From Treponema parvum (GTDB taxonomy: Bacteria > Spirochaetota > Spirochaetia > Treponematales > Treponemataceae): a stretch of DNA of 64,000 nt. Numbering within the stretch: position 1 is the stretch's first letter; the number at the start of each line of letters is the position of its first letter. Under the pieces are notes generated by a model. That model searched no databases. It was not told where the DNA came from and worked only from the letters and a program-made list of their open reading frames with translations. This document shows, piece by piece, positions 57,118 to 64,000 of this stretch. A program made the translations under genes and the position numbers. The stretch lies in NCBI RefSeq assembly GCF_017893945.1, contig NZ_CP054257.1, positions 248,001 through 312,000 of the forward strand, in the 5' to 3' direction.

Positions 57118-60100
57118 TTAAAAATCGCATAGGCCCTTGCGGTAATGCCCCGGTGTAGTTCCCGTAACTTTTTTAAAAACCCTGCAAAAATAAGCCTGGT
57201 CCTGAAATCCGCTTTTTTCGGCGATCGTGAGAATGCTCTCGTCGGTTTTTCGAAGTCTTGCGCAGGCTATATGGATCCGGTAGATGTTCAAATATTCCCA
57301 CGGAGAAAGCCCCAGTTCCCTATGAAAAATTCTAGTCAGATAATCTTCGCTCGTATGAACAGCTTCGGCAATCTTCCACCGGGAAATATATTCGCATCCG
57401 TGCGCATTAAAATATATCAGCGTTTTTTTTACAAAGCCTGCGGTATTTGGCGACAGCGTATGCTCGCCCGACAGCAGCGCCTTAACTCTGTTGCCGAATT
57501 TTCGTGAAGACGCTACGCACAGGTTGCATAATATGAGTTTTTGAAAGCCGAGCGTTTCGTCAATACGGGGCGACGCTTCTATTTTGTCGGGGGTGATTAT
57601 TATCGGAGAAAGTTCCGTGGAAGGATTGTTCCGTATAAAATCGATCATATCCGTGTTTATTTCATTCATGACGATGAGAAGCGGATTTAATTTCACTATT
57701 TGCTTTTTTATATTTTGCATGTCAGGCAGCGTGTTCGGAGAATCTTCCGTTTTTATACGGATAACGGTAAAAGAAAGATTCCACTTTTTTTCCATATCTT
57801 TGGGGCAGTTTATAAATAAGACGGGGCGTTCGGCTATTTTCAGTTTTCGTTCAAAAAAAGACAAAAAATTGTTACTTTTTTCAAGATCCTCGTCTTCAGG
57901 ATCCGCATAGCAAAGAAACGGCCGCTTCATAAAATCTTTTTTTACAAACATCTCATATATACGCCGATTTTCATCTTCCGTTTTTTCTCTAAATTTCCAT
58001 TCAAACGGTTCTTCTTCCTGCGATGCGGCCGCTTTTATTTTGTTCGAAACCTGCGTCGCATTGATCTGCGCCGTGTTCGGTGCAAAGACCACAGCGTCCG
58101 GCGTCATAGCGTCGTGTGCGGCGTAGCGTCCTCTACTCTTTGGTACGTTTCGGGGAACATTTTCAAAAACATTTTTGGCAAAATTTTTTAAACTGCTCTT
58201 TCTGGGCGAACATGAAAAAAACGGCCAATAAAAAAGAATTTCACACGGATCCTTGTTTTTTGAAAATTCGCAGTCTTGCATGAGAAATATCTGATTTGCA
58301 AGCATAACACCGGGAAGATCGGCCGCTGATCCCGTAAGCGCTTTTTCGGAAAGCGGCATGACGATTTTTAGGCCTTCGCTTGTTTTTTTTAATTTACATT
58401 GTTCCAATTTAAAGTGAAAATTTTCGGCTATAAGAAGCAAAGCCTGTCTTATTCGGTCTTTATCGCCGAATAAAACCGGAAGATCCGATGCCGCACAGAG
58501 GGCTTCTTTTTTTTCATGCGGGTTTTCCAGGAGAACTTGCACCGCATTTTTTTTAAATAAGGCTGCCGGATGAAACAGAGTGTTATTAAAAACGATTTCA
58601 TTGCTTTGAAATCGCGTAAGTTCGACGATAAGATCCGTCTTTTTTTGCTGGGCCTCGATGTTTTTTTCCAGCCGTTCTACGATGCTTTTTAATTGATCTG
58701 GTATTAATTCTTTTTGTTTTAATAAAACTTTAAGGCGTGAAGCGTCGCTTTTTATTTCACTGAGCGGGTTTGAAAGATCGCTGCCTACGGCCGCAAAAAA
58801 TTTAGTTTTCGCTTGTTCGGCTTCTTCGGCAGCTTTACGGGCGGCGGTAAGTTCATTAAACAAAAATATACCCGAAAATGCGTTGCTTAGCACCGAACGA
58901 AGATCTTCGAACAATGCGCCGTCAAAAAAAGGCACGGAGCATATAAAGTGCCCTATAGTCTTGCCTCCGGCAAACAGCGGCTGGACTATAAAAACGTCTT
59001 CACTGAAAGCGGAAACCAGGCGAGAAGGAACAATTTCATCCGGAGAAAATTCTTCTTCGCCGAAAATTTTGTTTTTTGAAAAGCCCGACAAAAGCTTCGA
59101 TAAGCCTTCTTTTTGATAGATGACTGACGCTGCGGAATGAATCCCTATACGCGGAAGGTATTTTTTCAACGCTTCGGAAAGCTCTTTTACAGAATGTTTG
59201 CTTATAAGCTCGCATTTAAGTTCGTCAAGAACCTTGTTGCATTCTTCCCGCATGGATTTTGTTTCTTCCTGATAACGTTCCGCGGCCTGTCCCAATGCGA
59301 TAAAAATGTCTTTTTCGATCGAAGCGATGTAATCGGGATCGATATTTTTCGATATTTTTATGATTCCGATCGCACGGTAAATAAGCCTCATGTCCGTTTC
59401 GTCTCTGTAAAAAGTTTCAAGCAATTCTTCAAAAAGATTAAAAAAAAGGCGTGAGTTTTTTGCATAAAGCGCATTTATCATAGGTTCTAAAAAAGTCTTT
59501 CCTTCAGTTTTGTCAAGGTAGAATAATTCCGAAAGCCGTTCAATGAGACCCTCTTTTGACACTTGCGCTTCGGGGGGAGCGTCTTTGGCGGACATCGGGG
59601 TTAAAGCATGTCGTATCAGCGAGGGACAGCCGCACGATTCTCTTACAACAAGAGGCGCCGGAAGAAGGACGTCCTTTTTTGCGCGCGGGGCATCCGTTAT
59701 TTCGTTTAAAATCAGTTTAAAAGAATTCATTGCCATAGCCTTGTACGGCATGTGAACGGTAGTAAGGGCGGAGCGCAGCCTTCTTGTCTTAGAAACATCG
59801 TTAAATCCCGCCGCCAGATAATCGTCCGGAGAGGAATATCCTTTATTTTGAAGATATTCTATCGCGTCCAACGTCATAAGATCGCTTGCAGATACGAGGG
59901 CGGAAAAATCTTTACCGGGAAGAAGGCGGCGTTTTTCGCATAATTGGATTATTGCGTCCTTGCCGCTTCTCCATTCAAACGGATCCGACACAAGAGGCGA
60001 ATCCTTTACAGAAACGCCGGCTTTTTGCAGAGTGTCGCAAAAAGCTCTGTAGCGGTCGTCTGCGGAAACATGGTTTTCAGGCCCGCGTAAAAAGGCGATC

Positions 60101-60498
60101 TTTGTTATGTGATGTACTTTTAAAAAATGGTCGATCAGGGAACACATTCCCGAATATGCGTCAAAATTTACGCAGGAATGATCTTCGATTTTCTGTGAAA
60201 TGGTAACAAAGGGCAAGGGTTCGATATTTTTATGAAATTCGATAAGCTCTTGCAGGGGGAGCGCGCCTCCCAGCGCAGAAGCCCAGCTTACAAGCCCGTC
60301 AAGGGTTTTAGTATTCGCCAAGCGGTAGGCCGGATTACGCAGATATTCGGAATTTTGCGTTGCTTTTAAGCGTCCTCCGGGGAATATGTAAAACGTGGTT
60401 TTAAAACGGACTGCCTGCTTTATAAGCTCGGAACACACTTGATTGCCCGAACCGCTGTGTATTGAAGCCAAAATAAAACCGATCCGTTTTTTATTCAT
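57118..60498 (-). CDS. Large sensor-regulator: LacI-like sugar-binding, GAF-like, pseudo-kinase, receiver-like and AraC domains
   Basis: 1126 residues, no membrane helix. Residues about 5-290 form a LacI-type periplasmic-binding fold without a helix-turn-helix (KKRIGFILASIHSG, GLVSWASALGG, VRESCGC). Then a helical linker, a GAF-like part (about 445-545), a coiled coil, and a histidine-kinase-like dimer helix whose motif reads KFFAAVGSDLSNPL, with Ser574 where the phospho-His belongs. A degenerate ATPase fold follows (FGDKDRIRQALLLIAEN; no clear G-boxes), then a receiver-like region (about 890-1000, LLIVMNEINTDMIDFIR), and an AraC domain about 1020-1120. It most likely senses a sugar directly and controls the adjacent pectin genes. 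ATG 60498 has TATACT seven bases before it. Confidence 0.88.
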   Translation of the reverse strand: MNKKRIGFILASIHSGSGNQVCSELIKQAVRFKTTFYIFPGGRLKATQNSEYLRNPAYRLANTKTLDGLVSWASALGGALPLQELIEFHKNIEPLPFVTISQKIEDHSCVNFDAYSGMCSLIDHFLKVHHITKIAFLRGPENHVSADDRYRAFCDTLQKAGVSVKDSPLVSDPFEWRSGKDAIIQLCEKRRLLPGKDFSALVSASDLMTLDAIEYLQNKGYSSPDDYLAAGFNDVSKTRRLRSALTTVHMPYKAMAMNSFKLILNEITDAPRAKKDVLLPAPLVVRESCGCPSLIRHALTPMSAKDAPPEAQVSKEGLIERLSELFYLDKTEGKTFLEPMINALYAKNSRLFFNLFEELLETFYRDETDMRLIYRAIGIIKISKNIDPDYIASIEKDIFIALGQAAERYQEETKSMREECNKVLDELKCELISKHSVKELSEALKKYLPRIGIHSAASVIYQKEGLSKLLSGFSKNKIFGEEEFSPDEIVPSRLVSAFSEDVFIVQPLFAGGKTIGHFICSVPFFDGALFEDLRSVLSNAFSGIFLFNELTAARKAAEEAEQAKTKFFAAVGSDLSNPLSEIKSDASRLKVLLKQKELIPDQLKSIVERLEKNIEAQQKKTDLIVELTRFQSNEIVFNNTLFHPAALFKKNAVQVLLENPHEKKEALCAASDLPVLFGDKDRIRQALLLIAENFHFKLEQCKLKKTSEGLKIVMPLSEKALTGSAADLPGVMLANQIFLMQDCEFSKNKDPCEILFYWPFFSCSPRKSSLKNFAKNVFENVPRNVPKSRGRYAAHDAMTPDAVVFAPNTAQINATQVSNKIKAAASQEEEPFEWKFREKTEDENRRIYEMFVKKDFMKRPFLCYADPEDEDLEKSNNFLSFFERKLKIAERPVLFINCPKDMEKKWNLSFTVIRIKTEDSPNTLPDMQNIKKQIVKLNPLLIVMNEINTDMIDFIRNNPSTELSPIIITPDKIEASPRIDETLGFQKLILCNLCVASSRKFGNRVKALLSGEHTLSPNTAGFVKKTLIYFNAHGCEYISRWKIAEAVHTSEDYLTRIFHRELGLSPWEYLNIYRIHIACARLRKTDESILTIAEKSGFQDQAYFCRVFKKVTGTTPGHYRKGLCDF

Positions 60499-60659
60499 CA
60501 AGACAAGTATAAGGCATTAGTTTAAAATAAAAAAGGTCGACAATTTTTTTATGCGACGTCTTTTGTGCAAATTTTTCGGCTCGACTGACTCGGCGCGCTT
60601 TTGTGCCGGCAAGTTTCCGCCGGTAAGCGGCAGTCCTCCGATCCTTCGGTATTCCGGTT

Positions 60660-62048
60660 TTAAGAATAAAGGAACGGCGTTTTGGGCCCGATTATTTGCG
60701 TATTTTTAAACAAAACGTTTTTTGCGTTTACGATCCTAAAAGATTTTTCCGTAACGCAGGGAAGCCCCGCCGTCATGTCCGATTTTCCAGGGATTTCGGA
60801 ACTTTTTTCATCGGTTTCAAAGCTGCAGTTGTTAAAAACCACATCGCAAACGGGCGCTTCCGGCAGTCCCGCTATAAATCCGGCGGAAGATCTGCATCCC
60901 GTAGCTCGTATGTCGTTTACGGATATATCCTTTACGGACGGAGTGGAACTTTCGATCTTTTGTTTTTCCGTGCTGAATAAAAACGGATCCTTAGGATCCG
61001 CTCCGCAGACATAATACATATTTATGCTGAACGGGCAAAGACAGTCCTTTATAGTTAAATTTGAAAATTTTAAATTCTTTATCGCGCCTCCGCGTCTTCG
61101 GCGCGTCTTTATGCGTATCCCGCGGTCGGTATTTTTAAATACGCAGTTTTCGGCTACCACATCTTCTATACCGGCGGCCGTTTCGCTTCCTATTACGATT
61201 CCGCCGTGACCGGAAAACACGGTACAGTTTGAAATCCTTATGTTACGGCACGGTTTTGCAGCTTTTATTCCGTCTTCATCTGCGCCGGACTTAATAGCGA
61301 TGGCGTCGTCGCCCACGTTTATGCTGCAATCGGTAATCGTAACGTTTGTGCATGAATCTATGTCTATTCCGTCCGTATTAGGCGCTCTTTCCGCCGGGTT
61401 TCGCACCGTTACATTTGAAATTTTAATTGAGTCCGAGTATACGGGATGTATAGTCCAAAACGGAGAATTATACACGGAGACATTTTCGATCGAACAGTTT
61501 TGACATTTATAGAATTGAATGAGCGGTGGCCGCAAAAACTGAATATTCCGTCCGCCTCCTCCTCCGGGCTGTGTTTTATAATCCGGATTGAGCTTTGCAA
61601 ATTCAAGTTCTATTTGAGTTTCGGGGGAAGTCTGTTTTTTCTTTGCTTCGCGCGAGCGCCACCATACAGGACCTTGCCCGTCGATCGTTCCGCTGCCCGT
61701 GATCTTTACGTTTTTTTGCGCGTTTATGTAAACGCAGGGATGCATTGCAAAACAGTCCGCTCCTTCCCAGCGCGTGTACACCGGCTTGTAGCGTTCCTGC
61801 TCGGGAATAAACGAGATGACGGCGCCTTCTTCAAGGTAAAGCGTTATGTTTGAAAAAAGCTCGATAGGGCCGGTGTGCCATACGCCGTTTGAGACTTTTA
61901 GCGTGCCGCCGCCGGCTTTTTTTAAAATATCCAAGGCTTTAAAAAAAGCTTCGCTGTTGTCAAAAAAAGATTGCTTTTGCGTTGTGCCGGCGGCCGCGGG
62001 TAAAGGCGACGGCTTCCCGCCCGTTTCATGTAAAAAAATACTCTGCAT
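60660..62048 (-). CDS. Polygalacturonase (glycoside hydrolase family 28), cytoplasmic
   Basis: 462 residues, right-handed beta-helix. Catalytic motifs in order: NTDGID (224-229), GDDAIAIK with the Asp pair 247-248, SGHGG with His281, and the substrate-binding RIK (312-314). It hydrolyses alpha-1,4-galacturonan links, probably exo-acting on short pieces, given no signal peptide and the extended N-terminal domain that starts MQSIFLHETGG. The start has no ribosome site but a clean promoter (TTGACA-N17-GATACT) ending six bases before the ATG. Followed on the same strand by the regulator and importer genes. Confidence 0.93.
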   Translation of the reverse strand: MQSIFLHETGGKPSPLPAAAGTTQKQSFFDNSEAFFKALDILKKAGGGTLKVSNGVWHTGPIELFSNITLYLEEGAVISFIPEQERYKPVYTRWEGADCFAMHPCVYINAQKNVKITGSGTIDGQGPVWWRSREAKKKQTSPETQIELEFAKLNPDYKTQPGGGGGRNIQFLRPPLIQFYKCQNCSIENVSVYNSPFWTIHPVYSDSIKISNVTVRNPAERAPNTDGIDIDSCTNVTITDCSINVGDDAIAIKSGADEDGIKAAKPCRNIRISNCTVFSGHGGIVIGSETAAGIEDVVAENCVFKNTDRGIRIKTRRRRGGAIKNLKFSNLTIKDCLCPFSINMYYVCGADPKDPFLFSTEKQKIESSTPSVKDISVNDIRATGCRSSAGFIAGLPEAPVCDVVFNNCSFETDEKSSEIPGKSDMTAGLPCVTEKSFRIVNAKNVLFKNTQIIGPKTPFLYS

Positions 62049-62054
62049 GTTTTA

Positions 62055-62083
62055 AGTATCTGCACATATAAGTGCCTTGTCAA
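62055..62083 (-). promoter_or_regulatory. Promoter of GH28, six bases before the ATG
   Basis: On the minus strand TTGACA (62083-62078), 17-base spacer, GATACT (62060-62055), six bases, ATG (62048). A perfect -35 makes this the clearest leaderless-type case. Confidence 0.65.
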
Positions 62084-62214
62084 AGGATGAAGACGTTGTT
62101 TTTTTGGATTATTCCGTTAAAAAAATGCTTCTGCCGCATCGGAAAGCTATGAAAAGGCGGGGTTTCAGCAAGAGAATCTATATTCCCAAAAAATAACCGT
62201 TACCGTAAAAAATC

Positions 62215-62246
62215 GGCTGCACTCCCGGCAGCCGTCCTGCCGTTTG
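62215..62246 (+). repeat. Short dispersed repeat R4, copy b
   Basis: GGCTGCACTCCCGGCAGC then CGTCCTGCCG, pairing as GGCTGC/GCAGCC. Matches 27810-27840. Confidence 0.65.
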
Positions 62247-62454
62247 CGCGGGGAACTTCGCGCTTCGCGCTCGTTGCAAGTGCCGCGGCTAACCGTAATA
62301 GGAATCGGACTGCGCGAACTTTTTGGCAAAAAAAGTTCGCTTGCCATCGGTCAGAGCGGCTCGGCGGCATTGCCGCTGCCTCGCGTTCCGCCTTTTTTAT
62401 TTTATATTATCTCTCTTTTCTGTGTATACATTTTTCATGCGTAATCCCTGCCGT

Positions 62455-62590
62455 ACATAAAAGTACAAAACTCTGCACATAAAAGTCCGCAGATAAAAGC
62501 CGGCACAACAAAAGTCCTAGCACAAAAGCCGGTCATAAAAATCGGCCAAAGCCGCACATAGAAGTCCTAACACAAGAGCCTGCACATAAA
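62455..62590 (+). repeat. Degenerate short tandem repeat, about 12-16 bases per unit
   Basis: Units resembling GCACATAAAAGTCC recur about nine times with changes (GCAGATAAAAGCCG, GCACAACAAAAGTCCT, AGCACAAAAGCCGG, GCACATAGAAGTCC, ACACAAGAGCCT). It lies just past the terminator of the outer-membrane protein gene. Confidence 0.65.
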
Positions 62591-62622
62591 AAAACCGGCC
62601 GGAAGCCTTGCTTCCGGCCGGT
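62588..62622 (-). terminator. Rho-independent terminator of the outer-membrane protein gene
   Basis: Perfect 13-bp stem (62594-62606 with 62610-62622), three-base loop, and a run of T on the minus strand (62594-62588). One of the strongest in the window, matching a highly expressed gene. Confidence 0.95.
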
Positions 62623-62644
62623 CAATCATGTAATTAAGTTAAAA

Positions 62645-63928
62645 TTACATCTTTACGCGCAAGATAACAGGGATTGCAAGTTTTGAATCAAGAGTGTCTG
62701 TTGCAGCGGTTGCATCGCCTGTGTTGAGAGCTTTGGTATATTCAAGACCCGCAGTGATAGCGGCGTTTTTACCGGCTGTGAATTTTGCGGCAGGGCGGAT
62801 CTTAAAGAGGTTTTCACCAACATTAGACTTGTCATTGTCGTCAAGGTCATAGCCGTAGTAACCGGCGTCACACTGTACCGTTACAAGGTCGTTAACGATG
62901 TACGATACGCTGCCCACAACTTCGAGAGCGCTTTCCGTGTCTCCTCCGTCAGGAGAAACAGAGGTGTATTTTACCTGCAGAACGGTGTTCAACGCATCCG
63001 AAACAGGGTATACCGCGCGGCCGTCGAGAGCCCATGCGCTGCCTTTTTTTGCTGATCCTGCTGTATCATCTTTTATATATGTAAAGCCTACCACTGTCTT
63101 TAAGGGCAGCATGAGAGGAGTTACGTAAGCGCCGAAGCCAAACTGATCTTCTGTCGGCATCTTTAAGATAACGTCGAGGTTTACCATGTCTTTCTGCATG
63201 TAACCAACTTCAAACGCATAACCCGCTTCCTGCTTGTCTGTCGTTTTGTCCTTGTATTTGTTTTCAAGAAGAGCGGCCTTCAAAAGCAATGTTCCGGGAA
63301 GGTCAGCGATCGTGTAGTCGGCGATAAAAGAAAGGTTTCCACCACCTGCAATTTTAGCCATGTTTCCGAAGTCAAAACCGAAAGTTTCACCGACTGCTTT
63401 GCCTCCGGCAACAAGACCGCTGGAAATACCGTATTTTGCCGTGGCACCGTCGGTAAGACCGTGTTCTACAGCCGATACGTTTAAGCGGTTCGTATAGCGG
63501 GAATCAAGAATACCTGCGGTAAATTTAAGAGCGTTGAACTTTAAATAACCGTAGTAGGTATCAATAGAAACGTCTTTTGTCTTACCTACTTTTACAGTAC
63601 CTTTCGTTTCAACATCCGTATTAGGGACGAATGCGGCTCCTGTATTAAACTTCGTCGTTACATCCAGTTCATCCTTTACCTTTGAACCGTTGATTGTAAG
63701 GTCAAGGGCGACGCCGGCATAATCGTTGTTAGCTGCAAATGCCAGCGTATCCGACGCGTCTTTGTAACCGTCAAGATCGAACTTTGTCGTAACTTTGTCC
63801 TTATCGACGTTCTTTGTCTGGTTGTACATATCAGCTCTCATGCGAGCATTCAGGCTGACTGCTACATCGGCAAACGCCATACCTGCAACCAGCGAAGCTG
63901 CTACGGCAACCCCAATAATTTTTTTCAT
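62645..63928 (-). CDS. Outer-membrane beta-barrel protein (porin-like)
   Basis: 427 residues. Signal peptide 1-20 (VAVAASLVAGMAFADV), then alternating amphipathic strands throughout: VAVSLNARMRADMYN, AGVALDLTINGS, YYGYLKFNALKFTAGILDSRYTNRLNVSAV, TTVVGFTYIKDD-like and ITAGLEYTKALN segments, ending LAIPVILRVKM. I recognise the style of treponemal porin-like proteins but not a named family; homologues may be called major outer-membrane or hypothetical proteins. AGGAGG before the ATG and a very strong terminator point to high expression. The likely role is diffusion of sugars across the outer membrane. Confidence 0.8.
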   Translation of the reverse strand: MKKIIGVAVAASLVAGMAFADVAVSLNARMRADMYNQTKNVDKDKVTTKFDLDGYKDASDTLAFAANNDYAGVALDLTINGSKVKDELDVTTKFNTGAAFVPNTDVETKGTVKVGKTKDVSIDTYYGYLKFNALKFTAGILDSRYTNRLNVSAVEHGLTDGATAKYGISSGLVAGGKAVGETFGFDFGNMAKIAGGGNLSFIADYTIADLPGTLLLKAALLENKYKDKTTDKQEAGYAFEVGYMQKDMVNLDVILKMPTEDQFGFGAYVTPLMLPLKTVVGFTYIKDDTAGSAKKGSAWALDGRAVYPVSDALNTVLQVKYTSVSPDGGDTESALEVVGSVSYIVNDLVTVQCDAGYYGYDLDDNDKSNVGENLFKIRPAAKFTAGKNAAITAGLEYTKALNTGDATAATDTLDSKLAIPVILRVKM

Positions 63929-64000
63929 ATAGCCTCCTGTGCGGCGTAGCTTTATTTTTTTTCAATAGCATAAAACCGCAACTTTTATATATCGCTATTT

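Larger units (their letters stand above)
62049..62644. other. Intergenic region between GH28 and the outer-membrane protein gene
   Basis: 596 bases. It holds the GH28 promoter (62055-62083), repeat R4 copy b (62215-62246), a GC-rich stretch with CGCGCTTCGCGC near 62262, a degenerate short-repeat array (62455-62590) and the terminator of the downstream-on-minus gene (62588-62622). The open frames that cross it (60-66 codons) have no ribosome site and no resemblance to proteins, so I call no gene here. Confidence 0.6.

Noticed and set aside
62244-62444. 66-codon plus-strand frame after GH28
   Set aside because: No ribosome site, begins in repeat-rich DNA next to R4, and the product has no recognisable features.
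62455-62590. CRISPR array
   Set aside because: Units are about 12-16 bases, degenerate, with no unique spacers of 30-40 bases and no cas genes.

Overview
The window looks like chromosomal DNA of a free-living or gut-associated, sugar-fermenting spirochaete, most likely a Treponema. Evidence: a 286-residue FlaB-type flagellin, type III glutamine synthetase, NfnAB, many small lipoproteins, carbohydrate importers with binding proteins of Treponema style, and mid-range base composition. No rRNA, tRNA, CRISPR, phage or transposase gene was found.

Layout. 1-1.6 kb: the last 20 codons' worth of an FGGY kinase start and gnd (gluconate/pentose phosphate branch, minus strand). 1.7-4.1 kb: a four-gene, start-stop-overlapped operon of CsgG-like, small, DUF4810 and GNA1162/DUF799 lipoproteins, ended by a strong terminator. 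4.2-12.8 kb: tex, nfnAB, a ZnuCB-like metal importer without its binding protein, and a three-gene redox cluster (TlpA-like thioredoxin, a 48-residue CXXC miniprotein, a membrane polyferredoxin). 12.9-24.3 kb: a permease pair lacking binding protein, an esterase, a YesN/YesM two-component pair, three Gfo/Idh/MocA dehydrogenases, a GH43 beta-xylosidase and beta-phosphoglucomutase. 24.6-34.6 kb: a sulfatase-maturase-type radical SAM enzyme, DUF2179 protein, KDG kinase, dnaX-ybaB-recR, flaB, a zinc-ribbon membrane protein, and a membrane AraC regulator. 34.8-42.8 kb: that regulator's probable target, a uronide locus (binding protein, two permeases, GH2 glucuronidase-like, GH88, DUF2264). 43-52.2 kb: purD, glnN, nnr, a secreted lipocalin-like protein, an ABC exporter and an unusual uppP. 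52.4-62 kb: a pectin locus (pectinesterase, Lpl-type importer, a 1126-residue sensor-regulator, GH28 polygalacturonase). The window ends with an outer-membrane beta-barrel-like protein.

How it works together. Plant cell-wall fragments (xylo-, galacturono- and glucurono-oligosaccharides) appear to be imported intact by binding-protein-dependent ABC systems and cleaved in the cytoplasm: the GH43, GH2, GH88, GH28 and pectinesterase all lack signal peptides. KDG kinase and gnd would take the uronate and gluconate products onward. None of the three sugar importers has its own ATPase gene here, so a shared ATPase elsewhere is expected.

Most unusual signals. (1) About ten genes without a Shine-Dalgarno sequence have a -10-like hexamer only 6-8 nt before the start codon, implying leaderless or near-leaderless mRNAs. 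(2) The TlpA/CXXC-miniprotein/polyferredoxin cluster looks like a trans-membrane electron export module. (3) A regulator fuses a sugar-binding LacI-like domain, a histidine-kinase-like region whose phospho-acceptor His is Ser, a receiver-like region and an AraC domain. (4) Four families of structured dispersed repeats occur between genes, one a 168-169 bp element with terminal inverted repeats. (5) UppP carries a loop insertion of octapeptide repeats, and its leader holds an intrinsic terminator.
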